Below, one piece after another: positions 11,380 through 25,739 of a DNA stretch of 64,000 nucleotides. The notes beneath the pieces were generated by a model that was given only the letters and a program-made list of their open reading frames with translations, was not told the origin of the DNA and made no database searches. Source of the DNA: Beroe forskalii. Lineage: Eukaryota > Ctenophora > Nuda > Beroida > Beroidae. How positions within the stretch are numbered: the first letter of the stretch is position 1; every line of letters starts with the position of its first letter. The DNA is taken from assembly GCA_011033025.1 (NCBI GenBank), contig WFMF01000007.1:682001-746000 (forward strand), read 5' to 3'. A program made the position numbers and the translations under genes.

Positions 11380-14300
11380 TGATTGTTGCGTACCACTCTG
11401 TGACATGCTCTAAAAGCAGAGGGTATCATTCACCATGGAACACTGGGGTCTGTAGTCTAGGTCTGCAGGAGTTTTGAAGATACATAGAACTATCACATTA
11501 CGACGTGTGTGCCAATCTTCAGTTTATTAATAAACCGTGAACTATCCCTTGAAGTCTGAGGATATTGAAGTATTGAAGTTGTCATTGATACCTCTGTTCG
11601 GAGGCAAGGGAGTGTAACCTCTTCTAACAGAACTAACTGAACTCTTTAAAAGGGGGCTGTACTACACACAGGTCCCACTGCGTCAGTCTGTTTCAATGTC
11701 TGTATGTTTTGAGCATGTGTGTCTGTGTGTTTGTCTGTTTTGAGCATGTGTGCCTGTAAGTTCGTCTGAGGGTCTGTATGATATGGCTGGATGCCATTAT
11801 GCCAAACACCTGCTATATTAATCCACTAAGAAGGCCCCATTAATTGTCTATAGAGTGCAGTGTCAGAGGCCCCACTAATGGTTTATAGTGTGTAGTGTTA
11901 GAGGTAACCTGATCCCATGATAACCTCTTGACAATGGCAATAACCCCAGACTAGGACTCTGTAGTGTGTAGCCCCCGTGTAATTAGGTAATTGGGATATA
12001 ATGAGGGGTAAATTAGCTGCTTCTCTTCAACCTTACAAACACATCACCACACTGCAGTTTAGACTGACAGACCACTCACACAGAACACCACTTTACACAC
12101 CCTACACAGACTTCCACCTTCTGCAGTACACACTGAACACTGTACTACCCTGTACTACTGACAGTGGTACACACTGAACACTGTATTACTGTCAGTAGTG
12201 TGTCTGCACAGATGAGTGCACTAACTCAGTGAAGTAGAGCTGCATTAAAAAGCTATGGTCTCCTTCAGTCCTTTAGTCATGAGGATTAATTAATACTGGA
12301 ATGAGATATTCATCCTTCACTACAGGTCCACTACTCAGCAGTGAGGGAGGTAGTGTGTATGACTGTATGGTAGTAGAGCTAGAGGGTTATCAGGTTCCCT
12401 ACTACACAATATCTTAGCTTGGAATAGGTAGCTAAGCTTACAGAATAAAGAATGTCTTTCACTCCCACACAGTGAGACTTCACCTTTTCCATCCCTCACA
12501 CTGCAAGTAGAAAGAGGTATGACATCACTTAACTAAGTAAGGAATTAAAGAAGTAACTACATTACCCTGTGCCCTGGATTCTACCCAGAGGGTGGCTCTA
12601 CGTTGTAAACCACAGTAAATTGGGGATAATTGGGGCGGAGACATCGTCATCATGTCCCTTCATGATACAGGATTACAGGATACCCATTACTGTATATATG
12701 GAGCAGGATACCCAATACAACATTACACATGGGGCAGGATACACATTACACATGGGGCAGGATACCCATTACAACATTACACATAGGGCAGGATACCCAT
12801 TACAACACTACAAATGGGGCAGGATACCCATTACAAATGGGGCAGGGTGTAGGCATTACACATCGTGTGTTGGATTGGAGCAGCGCAGATTGGGAGCAGT
12901 GATTAGATTACACCTTTTTCAGTGAGCTTTTAAAACTATTAAAAAGTTTAGCTCCAGCAATCAATTAACAGTAATCCAAGTGATGCAGGTTGTTTGTTCT
13001 ATGATAGAGGAGTTAGCGAGAGATCAGTCTACAGCCTCCATGAGGACACTAAACCAAGTGAGCTATACCAGCCAAAGTACCAAACAACCCTTACACCCTG
13101 TGTTATAGCCATAACATCTCGTGTGTAGTAACTAGTAAGTAGTGTGTAGCCGGCATTGTACTCATTTCAAAACCATTACCTCTATTTGATCAGCTGAAGA
13201 ATATGAAGTGTATAATGAGTCTCTGTGACGCTAGTAAGCAGCAGTAGAACGGGGAGCTGATGACGTCATCTTAGTAATAGACGCAGTGTAAACAAGCCTC
13301 ATAGAAAAACACCCTCCTCAGGTGAGAGAGAGACTATGAGCATATGAAGTGTACACGATGCTGTGACGTCATTATCATACCTTATAGTGGTGTGTTACTG
13401 ACACACTCAGTTAACAGTGTGTAGTGTGTAGTGGGCATGTGTGTAGGGGGATGTAACCAATTCATTAGTGCTTCTCTTGTTTTTACACTCAGTGTGTGCC
13501 GACAAGAGAGAAGGAACGAGTCTACTTCAAACCTCTTCTCTCATGAGCCAATCATCAGTCTCGAAGTAAAATGGCAACTAAAAGGATTCAGTCAAATTGA
13601 AAACGCAATCGAAATCATATACTTCATAACTTTATCCATTCATTTTATTCATCATAATGCTATAATAATGCTCATATTTCATCCAAATCACGGATCTATC
13701 CAACTTTTTGAGCGCGTATGTCTCCCTAGGACCCACTGATTCAACGAATCTAATGTCTTTCAAAATGAGAATCTGTCTTTCTCAGACCATTTCTAAGATC
13801 AAGCCTCAACTAGAGAGACATTACTGATACTCTTCAGGACACACAAAAACACCATGTGAATTAGACATCGTATGTCTGCTGGCGGATCACAGTGTACTAT
13901 AAAGAGGTACTTTGTACACTGTACACTGTACATTGTGTACATACACCTGTATTCACTGATATTAACGGAGAAGTACTCACTTTTGTATTAAAGCTTTTAA
14001 AAGCCATGTATTTGATGAAGAAATCTTGATAATGGTGTGTTGCAATCGCATAAATCACTCTCCATTTATTTCGTTGAAAGGTGTCTAGGCATAGCATGCC
14101 AGATTTCAGATAAAGTGAGTGGGAGAGGAGAGAAAGAGGGAGGCTGGGAGGAGTGAGTAAGTGGATGAGTGGGAGGAGTGAATGGGTGAGTGGGAGTGGG
14201 AGGAGAAGGGAATAAGACGTTGGTAAAAAGTACATTTCTAAGGACATGTCACAGACACCATGTCAATATGTCACCTTGCTACCTTGTACCATGAGCAGGT

Positions 14301-17300
14301 AACTAACATCTCACACGTATCTCAGATAATGTTGGACATAACATTTCATCAAAATAAACGCGGAAAAGAACATATTTCCTCCTGGGCCATGTGACGTTTT
14401 TAGAAAATGCATTAAATTTTCTTCTTTGTGACACATCATTTCTCACTGTTTTATTCGCGTTTTAACCTGTAGGTATCCCATTACTTCTTCAGCTCTTTGG
14501 CCAAAATATCGCAATAATTCATTTGTAAAACAAAACCATTACTGTAAACGAATTGAGACATTTGGATTATTTTACTATTTCACTGGCTATAATGTTATTG
14601 AGTTATTGGTATGCGATTACAGTCTTCCTCGTTCCATCGCTCACTAACCCACGCACCATTTTCCAGTTATCCTGAGTTCCTATCACCCTACACAGTATAC
14701 AACCAGTTGTAACACTAATGTCACTAATGGAAGAGAGGCGGTAGTCAGGAATTAATAACCCGTATTAATGATGCTCGTGATAACACCCCACTCTAACCCC
14801 TGATAATGACGTAATAATGACGCTCGTGGCTAGTTGGCGCCCAGTAACGAGTTACCACTTAAGGAGCAAGTGGTCCTATGGTGCCCGGTTTCTGACAGTG
14901 CTCCACGACCCTTCTAACACGATTAGAAACCTCTAAACACGATTAGAACCGGCACATTTCCAACGTGACCCCTTATCGGAGTTTACTCCCAAAATTAGCA
15001 CTTACTTTAGGCAGAATTGAGTCTGAAGTCTCCTCGTATCAAATTGTGATTTGAAACGTAGCCAATTTCACAGATAATTTAAAATGTATCCAGATACATG
15101 ATTATAATTTCCTATGATTTCCTAATTCCTACGGGCAAGTTAATTAGGGGAAGCTGGTCTAAGTCCAGTGTTATTGAAGTTATCAAAGTAGGAAAACCTT
15201 GCACTTCAATGCTACATTCCACAGGTAATGATCACAAGGCCTCGATTCTAAACTTAGTTTAACCCTATAAATAGTAACACGATGTAATGTGACTAGTCAC
15301 TTTTTAAGTGTGGGCAGTTCATTAAGAATATGTCACTTACTAAGCTGTTGAGGGGTGATGTTTACCACATGAGGCAGGAAAGGAGGGGGATAAAGAGGAG
15401 GGGGCGGATATTTGAAAAGGGGAGGATATCTGAACGGGGAGGGGTATTTGGAGTTGTCACAGTCCATACTCCATAGGGTGCGATGAGCGATCAGAGTCAC
15501 AAACATTGGAGTTCTATCGCCTGAATGTGATCACTTTAACACCAAATGATTTCACAGAATACCGTAAGATCAGCCCAAGTCTGCCGATTTGACAGAGTTT
15601 TAACACGTCTTGTTATCGGAATAAGGTGAAGCTGACTTTATCAACACGCTGATGACTGTTCCAGTAAAATATCCTGATGACCTAACATTGTATAATAACC
15701 ACCACTTCAAAGTTCTCCTGTTTTCCTCTGCACAGAGGTATCAACAAACAAAACACCTTGGGTCCTTACAATCCGAAGCTTTCTACAGCTCTTTCAGGCT
15801 CACATAGCTCCCAGGATCTTGTTTATCTAGGCAACAAAACCTGAAAATAACCCCTCCTATCATACCTCCAGACACTTGGAAATGATAATAATCAAAGTAT
15901 GAATAATATTACCAAATCATCAGAATGAATTCCCAATTACCCAGTAATTCCTCTAAGTATTACAGGAGGACCCCTCTCTGTTCCCACGGTCTAAGGGAGA
16001 TAAGACGCAGAGTCCCAATCACAGTACTCTCCTTGCATTGTCTGAACTGAGATAAGAGTGAGAGGGACCCTAGTTCAGCATTGTCAGGGAGTCCCACTCA
16101 CAGTTTCCACACTCCTTGTGTGAAGGGTGAAGTGGTGCCATGGTTAGGTCAGAGAGTGTGTCTCCTTTCTAAAACAGTAGGGGACATGGTACACCGTGAC
16201 CATATCACGTCATGAGGACATGGTACACCTTATAACGTACGTCATGTTAGCAAGAGGACACGCTCCTTTACACTCAGTCTTCAAAGTATCATGCACATTA
16301 ATCCCACCACCCTCCCTCCCCAGTATCTGGGATATTATCAGATTGCTGATTGGGGCGTCTCTACCTCCCAACCTAATTATTCCTTATAAGGAAGTGACGT
16401 CATAGAGCAGTGACATCACAGCGTGCAAGGACACAGCGTGTAGCATTGACATCATGATTACCATGGGGCGGGATACTGTAGATCCAAGGGGACATGCAGT
16501 ACTCATCATATTAATACCCAGTAATTGGATTAGATGGCATCATACCAAGTAATGCTGCCTCGTAATGATCCTCTTCCAAGGTAGTAATGGGATTAGATGG
16601 AATAACTCAATCAACGAGTGTAGGGCTCAGTGTACTACACCCTGGCTATAGCACTGCGTGTAATGAGGTACAGGTTAATACAGAGTAATACAGTGCAATC
16701 ATTGCAATACTGTCAGAGACAACACATAACTTGGAACAATGGGTTCATGAAACATGTCTTGAAGCTGCATTGACCCAATCCATTTGCCAGCAAAATATAA
16801 TAGATGAGGAAATAGTTGTTGTTACCGTTCAACTCCAGTCGTTGTCACCAGATCAATTAAACAGGAAATAAACAGGGGATTAACAGGAATTAACTTTTCT
16901 TCATCAGAAGTTAAACCAAGGGATTTATTCTCGCACTTGTTTTAAACATTAAGCACCTATTACGGACGTTAGGTTTAAAACTTGAGATAGGATATTAGAG
17001 GCCACAACTGGGAGTTTTAAATCCTGGAATCCTGACGAAGCTTCAAACTTTGAATCCTTATACTCTTATATAACACTCTCTGACAATGCGCTATCTGACT
17101 CATCATCAAATCCTGCGAATGATTGATTACTGCAGATTATTACGATGCATGGGGCAGAGAAATTACCCAATAAGCCGACACAATGGCTTGATATCACCCA
17201 AAATAACTGAAGGAGAGGATTAGAGACCATATTGAACTAAATGTGTTGTCTTTCATTCCTTGCCCCTTCTGCCACATTCAATGTTTGAGGAGTTATAACT

Positions 17301-17940
17301 TCTCCCTACAGTTAATGGGAAGTACTCTGTCCACCGTATAAATATTGTGTAAATGTGAACTGGTGTAGCCAGACAACTCAACTTTTAAACCTGCACGTGA
17401 ACTCGTCTTGTTTTGTCTGTCGGAAACACCTTTAAAATCACAGAGACTCAAGCTATTAGTTCTAGAAATAGATAGTTCTGTAAGATACGCAGTCTTACTA
17501 ACACACCATTCTAACCTTTGATCATGACATCATCAACACACCATTCTATCATTTGAAAATGACATCATTGACACATTCTCACTCAAGAGATTGAAGTTTG
17601 ATCATTCTAACCCCTGATAATAACATCATGCTCATGTAGGCGTCTATTTACGGTACACTCATCAGGCATCATTGTACACTAAATTAGTGGTATTTCAAAA
17701 CAACATTCGTCATAGCGTGTACTAGGAATGTAGAACACACAGGTCATGAACCACAAATCCGCATAATGAACCACCAGCCATTTACCTGATAATTAATGAG
17801 AATCATATTGAATAATCTCCATTTTCTTTTGTTCAATACGTTATTTACGAAGAAATTTGAATAATTTTCTCATTAAAATTTGAATATGGATTATAACTCC
17901 TCTAACTGAAGAAGCTAGTAATAATATGTAATGAACGATT
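11380..17940. other. Long gene-poor stretch
   Basis: Roughly 6.5 kb of moderately AT-rich unique sequence without a frame I can support as coding. Minor repeats are present: GTGTGT/TTGAGCATGTG near 11698-11755; about five copies of a unit containing GGGGCAGGATACCCATTAC at 12715-12850; and repeated GTACACTGTACA at 13910-13940. No RNA gene or transposon end was recognised. Confidence 0.4.
12700..12850. repeat. Short tandem repeat with GGGGCAGGATACCCATTACA
   Basis: Imperfect units of about 20-35 bases combining GGGGCAGGATACCCATTACA and ACATTACACAT. It causes the repetitive 118-codon plus-strand frame here, which is not a gene. Confidence 0.75.
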
Positions 17941-17984
17941 TATGCTGGTAAATATTAATATTATATTTGACAATAACAAGACCA

Positions 17985-18650
17985 TTTCATTATCCTACAA
18001 TAAGTCTATTCAACTGTGCAAGACCATTTCACGTCCTAATTCTACCTGCAAGAACATTTCGTATTCTAATGGATCTATTAAACTCTGCGAGAGTTCTATT
18101 CCACCAACAACTACAAGCAATACACTATTAAAAGACCATTTCATATTCACCCTGCAAGGACATTTCATATCCAAATGGTTCTATTCAACTCTCCAAGCAA
18201 TGAACTATTAAAAGACCATTTCATATTCTATTCTAATCGGGAAGACCATTATATTCTATTCCACCAACAACTACAAGCAATACACTATTACAGGACCATT
18301 TCATATTCACCCTGCAAGAACATTTCATATCCTAATGGTTCTATTTTACTCTGCAAGAGTTCTATTCCACCAACAACTACAAACACATATTACCCTGCAA
18401 GAACATTTCATATCCAAATGGTTCTATTCAACTCTGCAAGCAATAAACTATTAAAAGACCATTTCATATTCTATTCTAATCTGCAAGACCATTTCATATT
18501 CTAATGGTTCTATTCTACCTACAAGCAATACACTATTACAAGTCCATTTCATATTCTAATGGTTCTATTCTACTCTGCAAGCAATACACTATTACAAGTC
18601 CATTTCATATCCAAATAGTTCTATTCTACTCTACAAGCAATACACTGAGC
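17985..18650. repeat. Degenerate tandem repeat (CAAGACCATTTCATATTCTA)
   Basis: About twelve imperfect units of variable length built from CTGCAAGACCATTTCATATT, CTAATGGTTCTATTCTACTC and CAAGCAATACACTATTA modules. Open plus-strand frames (89-109 codons) are repeat translations rich in N, S, I and Y. Confidence 0.85.
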
Positions 18651-19690
18651 AATGTTTGCGAAGTTATTAGAGGACCGCCACTAATCGTCCTACCGACTCC
18701 TAAACTGTCCATTATAAACACTGCTGATAGCCGCATAAACTCGGAGCACTGTTTATCGTGGAATGAGACTCAGAGAAACTCGAAGCTTCAAAGAGACTAA
18801 GAGAGATGCTTATTCAGAAGTTTTCATATCCTGGTTCTGGGTATAATCCCCTCACCAGAGGAATCTGCAGGTCCTATAATCATTAAAAGTAAGATAGGAC
18901 GATACCTTCTTACAGTGGTTATTTAGTGAAACCAACAGTCAACTAGTGTTGCTCCGTAAGGTAAGAACATACAAGATTACAAGAAACTCTATAGATAATA
19001 TGATTCACAGATTTAGATGATTTAAAGACCTTATTAAACAAGTTCTATCTCAATACAGTAGAATCATGACTCAGTAAGATGTTCAGTCAGACACCCTGTG
19101 TATTCTTGTTCACCATTCTACTCTCTACCATTCTACCATGTATAATGTACCATGTATAATGTACAATGTACAATGTACATTTCACATGGAGCTAACCCCA
19201 CCCCGACTACCAATGTGCAGTGTGGGGTATCCAATCAAATTAAAAGTTTACGCTATCAGAACATCTGGATATCATCTCACATCTCTCTTGCACAAGATGA
19301 GATAAGGTGACTTCCTGCTGCGTTTCCGCGCATTGATTCTCCTACAACTATCTGTTTATTATATATGAAGTTTTCAGAATTCCCGAGCTGAGATTCCCTC
19401 TCTGTTTCTCTTGGCTCCACAACTATCTATCACAACTAGGGGTTGGACCCTCCCTCCTCCAGGTCACTGTACTGAGTGATCTGGTGGCACCAAACAACCC
19501 TCTGATGACACCCATTATTGTGGTATACCCTCTGGCGACTACCGGAATACCTTGTATATTCCATCCTTACATCAGAGCCGGCATTTACATCAGAGCAGGC
19601 AGGAACTGAAGGAGGCTTAGGGTGACATCATAGAACGGTGCTGACACTGTGCCACCTTTTATCCAGGAGGATATCTAACAAATGGTTACA
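18651..19690. other. No recognisable gene
   Basis: Unique sequence. Repeated TGTACAATGTACA near 19140-19175 is palindromic. A plus-strand open stretch around 19440-19610 has no clear start, splice signal or family. Confidence 0.35.
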
Positions 19691-19830
19691 GGCACCATGT
19701 AACTGGTAATACCCTGGTAACAACTGGCGACAGGTTCCATGCAACTAGTAACAGCTGGTTAAAGGTACCATGTAACTAGTAATGCCCTGGTTACAGGCAT
19801 CATGTAACTGAGCAACTGGTAATGCCCTGG
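19690..19830. repeat. Short repeats of GGTAACAGGCACCATGTAACTGGTAA type
   Basis: Four or five imperfect copies of a 25-35-base unit containing CACCATGTAACTGGTAA and CCCTGGTTACAGG. No function is visible. Confidence 0.7.
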
Positions 19831-20027
19831 TGAAGGATGTCAGACAAGCTTTCCGAGAACTTGTCAGATGTTTATTGCAACTGGCACTGGTTCGTGTAAC
19901 AGAGGAGCACACATAGCTGCATAGCGTGTTTTCAGCAACTGGCACTGGTTCCTGTATCACAGCGTGGTGTTGTGAGGGTAGCAGTGGGGAGCCGCTCAAT
20001 TAGAAAAGACTTTGAAAGGCTGGAGGA

Positions 20028-20104
20028 GGAGGGAAGAGGAGGAGGAGGAGGAGGAGGAGGAGGAGGAGGAGGGAAGGCTGGAGGAAGAGGAGGGAAGAGA
20101 GAAG
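20028..20104. repeat. (GGA)n microsatellite
   Basis: About 14 GGA triplets at 20030-20072 followed by further purine-rich sequence. The glycine-, glutamate- and proline-rich frames on both strands derive from it. Confidence 0.9.
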
Positions 20105-22571
20105 GGAAGAAGGGAGAGTGTGGAAGGAGCAGAGAAAAGTGTGACACTGGGGTTGGCACAGCCGCGCCGTTTACCGTGTTACACTCAGAAGTGCTTGCTG
20201 TAAGCCATGATAAACGGAATGGCACGTAACATGACGTGACGTAGTACGTTTAATAAAAACATGAGTGACAATGGACGTGAGAGTTTTACAATAACAAAGT
20301 GTCCCAGGATACTGCCTGATTTTCTCATCTCTAAATATATACCTCATTGTGAAGTGTCTAGTAGGTCTCTTGGCAGAATTAGAAGTGTAGCTTCAGGAGA
20401 GTTCGGATACTTAATAAGGCATGACCAATACATTAATTCTGTGCCTTACCAGGCCGTGACTCATGCACTAACTGCTCACAACTAACCTGCTAACCATCTG
20501 ACATTTAGAGACCTCTTTAGTCTAATTCAATTACAGTCCCACCTACTGAAGATGATAATTCAATGATTTCAAGCATTAGTTTCCACCACCCTCAGTGTGT
20601 AGGGTGGTGTGAGGGCAGTGGTTCCTCATTGTAAGCCCTGATAGTGATATCACTACACCCAGTAGTCCTAATGTGCTCCTATAGTCATTATACTGTTTAT
20701 AGGCACTATTTCAGAGTTAGTCAAGGGCATCATGGGCACTAATACACCATCACAGCCTATGTCAAGTCCTCTTATTCTGTGTTAAAGCTGTAAAGAAGAT
20801 CCTTACAAGAGTGGAATCATTCAGAGACATTGGGGTGCGATTGGGTGCTGCCTTCTGAACATTCAAACATCTACCGTAAATAAACACCAAGGTTTACAGT
20901 AGGAGTGTTGGTTGAGTGTTTTGGCAGCTGTCCCAATGAACATCTCCTAATTTACCAGTGGGAGGATTGCTGGGCGTGGCCACCTTTCTGTAAACAAGTA
21001 GACACTGTACACTGTACAGTGTACACTTTACATACAGGGACACTGGAGATTATGAACCATTGATTGAAGCGTTCCAGGGGGTTTATTGGACTTCCTCTAA
21101 AATGTCACAGTTAGGATGCTTGTATACATCAAGTATACAATCCTTGGTGTAGAAGAGCACACAGGATGTATAGACCGCATTTGCTGGGCAATCCCTTCTC
21201 ACACAAACACAGACATACAAACATACACTCTGACACACAGGTCACAGACATGGCTAGACGTACAGACATAGAAGCATACACACATACAGGTAATATACAA
21301 TGGGGCATTGATTGTAGCAATTAATCAGCAGTGTCAATCTGACTAATTAACCAGGTCACATGACGCATTTCCTAGGGTAGGAACCAGCCCGCACCCTGAC
21401 ATTACCAGTGAGCTGTAAAGCTTTACTGTGATGTAGTCAAGAGTTTTAGTCTACTATCACAGAGAGATAATCCTTTTTGTATTTCGGTATTTTCTTCATA
21501 CATTCACAGGACTATAGGAGTAATATCAGCCCGCTAGGATGAACACAAGCCATGTTTTCTCATGTAGTAATGACAATACCCACTGACATATGACCCAGTT
21601 CTCAAGGAATTAATGTTATTAGAGGTTTACACGGTGCTTTGTTTGGATGTTTAACCCTGTCAAAAACACCTGTCAATTGATAAGGGTCTTCAAATAACAT
21701 GAGAAGTAGAAGAAACCACGGTCAAATCAGGGCACTGAATTTTAAAATGTAAGAGTCAATGATTAGAGAAGTGAAGAGCCAACGTCTGACCTGATTTCCT
21801 TAATTTTCATCCAGTTGTCCCGGATTTGGACAGGTTTGATATTATTGGAACTGTGCCAGGCCTCTGAAGATCGTATCATGAGGGGCTGGGACCTTGCCAA
21901 GAGTCAGGATACCCAGGTAGATCAATGATAGGGAATCATGGTAATTCTGTTACCTGTCATATAATACATGCAGGTTCATCTCAAAACACGTTGTAATTCT
22001 GTTATCTGTACATTTCAAAACACGACGCAGAGTGTATACGTACACTCTGGAGTGTATACCTCCTTATGTATGTTGCGGAGTGTACTTCTTTTCTAAAGAA
22101 CCGTTTTGTGAGAGATAATTGTATAATTGGTACAGGATCAGGTTGCTAGCATGGAGAAGGGTAATTTGATTTGCGCCACATCTAGCCACCGCGGGCATTA
22201 TATTCGGAGAGAAACATCGGAGGGTATTCTCGGGGTCCAATTACTTTGGGAACCAGTCACTATCTGCTTGGCATAGGTCTTCACTGTAGTCATGAGGATG
22301 TTTGTGTGCTGTGCGTGTGTGTAAACAAACAGGGGAGTTTGCCAATGCTTCCCATTGCAGGTAGTTTTATTTGGATGTTAATCTAATCACACCAATGATC
22401 AGGAGGTGTCATGATGCCACACTCAGTGATACCAAGCAGGCATATCCTCTTCTAACGTCTCATAGACACAGTGACCTTCTGACAATACAAAGGGTCTCTC
22501 AAGAGCCGTTTAAACACAACCATCCGTCAAAAGCAACGAAAAGAGAGAGAAACTCCGGCAATTACTCAATT
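20105..22571. other. Gene-poor unique sequence
   Basis: A 74-codon plus-strand frame at 20261-20485 (MSDNGRESFTITKCPRILPD...) has no recognised relative and no supporting splice context. No other candidate gene, transposon terminus or RNA gene is seen. Confidence 0.35.
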
Positions 22572-22804
22572 ACAATGTGCTACAGCAGATAACATAGAGC
22601 AGATAACATACAGCAGATAACATACAGCAGATAACATACAGCAGATAACATAGAGCAGATAACATACAGCAGATAACATACAGCAGATAACATACAGCAG
22701 ATAACATACAGCAGATAACATACAGCAGATAACATACAGCAGATAACATACAGCAGATAACATACAGCAGATAACATACAGCAGATAACATACAGCAGAT
22801 AATT
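22572..22804. repeat. 14-bp minisatellite (CAGCAGATAACATA), about 16 copies
   Basis: Nearly perfect copies, with a TAGAGCAG variant in at least two units (about 22596 and 22648). It ends about 60 bases before the left arm of the foldback element. Confidence 0.95.
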
Positions 22805-23084
22805 CAGCATTGAGCACATGATATGATCATCTATAGTACAAATTATAATGGCGGATTACTGCTGAGTTATATAGTCTGGTCAGTATATGCAAAAATAGGC
22901 TCATCTGTGCAAAAATTCAGGAACTTATCCCGCTATGTTATTTGTGCTTCTTATCATGTTAGAAAACATATAAGCCCAGGAGTATTGAAAATACCTTGGG
23001 AAACTCGAAAATTGACCACGCCCTTTTCCGACCGTGGGAAAATTTATCGATCACAGAAAAAATAAATTTATTGACATATATAGC

Positions 23085-23735
23085 ATGATGGGTGTCTAAA
23101 CCCATGTTTTTTGGGACAATGAATCGATTGCAAGGGTTATTTTTAGTCTCTGACCATCATATAAGTCATTAGTGACCACGCCCACCCTTTAGCGTGGGAA
23201 TTTTTGAGTCATTTTCACATGATATTTTTCCAAATCAAACTGTGGCATGTTAGGTGTCTAAACCCATGTTTTTGGGACGCTGAATCGATTGCAAGTGTTA
23301 CTTTTAGTCTCTGACCATCACATAAGTCATTATTGACCACGCCCACCCTTTAGTGTGGGAATTTTTGAGTCATTTTCACATGATATTTTTCCAAATCAAA
23401 CTGTGGCATGTTAGGTGTCTAACCCCATGTTTTTTGGGACGCTGAATCGATTGCAAGTGTTACTTTTAGTCTCTGACCATCACATTAGTCATTATTGACC
23501 ACGCCCACCCTTTAGCATGGGAATTTTTGAGTCATTTTCACATGATATATTTCCAAATCAAACTGTGGCATGTTAGGTGTCTAAACCCATGTTTTTTGGG
23601 ACGCTGAATCGATTGCAAGTGTTACTTTTAGTCTCTGACCATCACATAAGTCATTAGTGACCACGCCCACCCTTTAGCTTGGGAATTTCTGAGTCATTTT
23701 CACATGCTGTATTTTCAAACCAAGCAACACACAAG
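23085..23735. repeat. 162-bp tandem units in the left foldback arm (4 copies)
   Basis: Units start at about 23091, 23253, 23415 and 23577 (GTGTCTAAACCCATG). Each contains TTTTTTGGGACGCTGAATCG, TCTCTGACCATCACATAAGT and GACCACGCCCACCCTTTAG. The first unit has GGGACAATGAATCG where the rest have GGGACGCTG. Confidence 0.9.
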
Positions 23736-24129
23736 TCACAAATCTTCTTTCATCAGTAGGGCAATTCATTACTTTAAGTGTTATGGCAAACTTTGCCCAA
23801 CACTTTTTTTTGCTTTTTTGGCAAACTCCAAAAAAGTGGAAGCATTTGCCAAAGTTTGCCAAAAATTAAACACCTTTTTGAGCACTTTTGCAACAATTTA
23901 GGTACCAATATTATGATTTTCAAGGATGAGGAATCGATTCCCAAGGTCTGTTTAACATTTTGACGTTATCCAGAGTCTGTAGCAGAGACCACAGAGAATA
24001 GAGTATGAGGCTACAGTAACAAATACGATATTTCATATCCTCTTACTTAAAGCTTTATGCATTCAAGTACTACGTAGTCCGATCAAACCGTTGTATTAAG
24101 CCCTCAAACCGAAGCATGCACGCTACATT

Positions 24130-25420
24130 AGTAGTGCCAGTGGTGTCAAGTGGAGGCTGAGTGGAGCCTAGTAGAGGCTGAGTGGAGACTAGTGGAGAGC
24201 CGAGGGGAGGATGTTTGGAGCCTAGTGGAGGTTTAGCGGTGTCTAGTGGAAGCTGAGTGGTGTCTACTGTCTAGTGGAAGCTCAGTGAAGCCTAGTGGAG
24301 GCTGTGTGGACTGTGGAGCCTAGTGTCACAGCCTCCACTAGGCTAAACACAGCCTCCACTAGGCTCCTCACAGCCTTTACTAGTAGTGGAGGCTCAGTGG
24401 TGCCAAGTGGAGGCTGAGTGGAGCCTAGTAGAGGCTGAGTGGAGACTAGTGGAGAGCCGAGGGGAGGATGTTTGGAGCCTAGTGGAGGTTTAGCGGTGTC
24501 TAGTGGAAGCTGAGTGGTGTCTACTGTCTAGTGGAAGCTCAGTGAAGACTAGTGGAGGCTCTGTGGAGCCAATTGGAGGCTGAGTGGAGCCTAGTAGAGG
24601 CTGAGTGGAGACTAGTGGAGAGCCGAGGGGGAGGCTGTTTGGAGCCTAGTGGAAGTTTAGCAGTGTCTAGTGGGAGCTGAGTGGTGTCTACTGTCTAGTG
24701 GAAGCTCAGCGAAGACTAGTGGAGGCTCTTTGGAGCCTAGTGGAGGCTGAGTGGAGCCTAGTAGAGGCTGAGTGAAGACTAGTGGAGAGCCGAGGGGAGG
24801 CTGTTTTTAGCCTATTGGAGGTTTAGCGGTGTCTAGTGGAAGCTGAGTGGTGTTTAGTGTTTACTGTCTAGTGAAAGCTCCAGTGAAGACTAGTGGAGAC
24901 TCTTGGAGCCTAGTGGAGGCTGAGTGGAGCTTAGTGGAGGCTGAGTGGAGCCGAATGGAGGCTAAGTGGAGCCTAGTGGAGGCTGGCTGGAGCTTGGTGG
25001 AGGCTGAGTGGAGCATGAGTGAAGCCAAGTGGAGGCTGTGTGGAGCCTGGCTGGAGCCTGGTGGAGCATGAATGGAGCCTAGTGGAGGCTGTGTGGAGAC
25101 AAGTGGAGGGCCGAGGGGAGGCTGTTTGGAGCCTAGTGGAGGTTTAGCGGTGTCTAGTGGAAGCTGAGTGGTGTCTACTGTCTAGTGGAAGCTCAGTGAA
25201 GCCTAGTGGAGGCTGTGTGGACTGTGGAGCCTAGTGTCAGCCTCCACTAGGCTAAACACAACCTCCACTAGGCTCCTCACAGCCTCCACTAGGCTCCACG
25301 GAGCCTCCACTACTAGTAAAGGCTGAGTTGAGCCTAGTGGAGACTGATTGGAGCCTTATGGAAGCTATGTGGAGCCTATTGGAGACTGAGTGGAGGCTGA
25401 GTGAAGCCTAGCATATGTTT
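24130..25420. repeat. Central satellite of the foldback element (GTGGAGCCTAGTGGAGGCTGA)
   Basis: About 25-base modules of GGAGCCTAGTGGAGGCTGAG combined into larger blocks. A block of about 235-240 bases with GAGAGCCGAGGGGAGG and TTTAGCGGTGTCTAGTGG recurs at about 24190, 24433, 24613, 24785 and 25100. Complementary-strand copies (CAGCCTCCACTAGGCTAAAC at about 24326 and 25238) make small internal hairpins. Confidence 0.9.
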
Positions 25421-25739
25421 GTGTCTCATTGAATTCCCTAATTTTCAGCCCCTTTCTCATTTATTGATATTTGACTGCCATATTTTGCTGGAGCTCGCTT
25501 CTGAATTCATAACATTCAAATTATTTTGCCTGAAGTTTTAATTACAATTGAAGTTTTTAGTTGCAATACTTTAGATTCGATTCCGTAGTACGATATCCAA
25601 CATAACTCTATTAAAGTATTAACATAATATTGTGTTCAGGATGATTCAGTATGAACTGAGTATCTAACTGGAATGATCCTGTTGCCGTTGGATCTGAAGA
25701 TCAAGATTTACCACAAAATAAATTGCCCTACTGATGAAA

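Noticed and set aside
12569..12925. 118-codon frame as a gene
   Set aside because: Largely composed of the GGCAGGATACCCATTACA repeat.
20261..20485. 74-codon open frame as a gene
   Set aside because: No family resemblance, no splice context and a length expected by chance.
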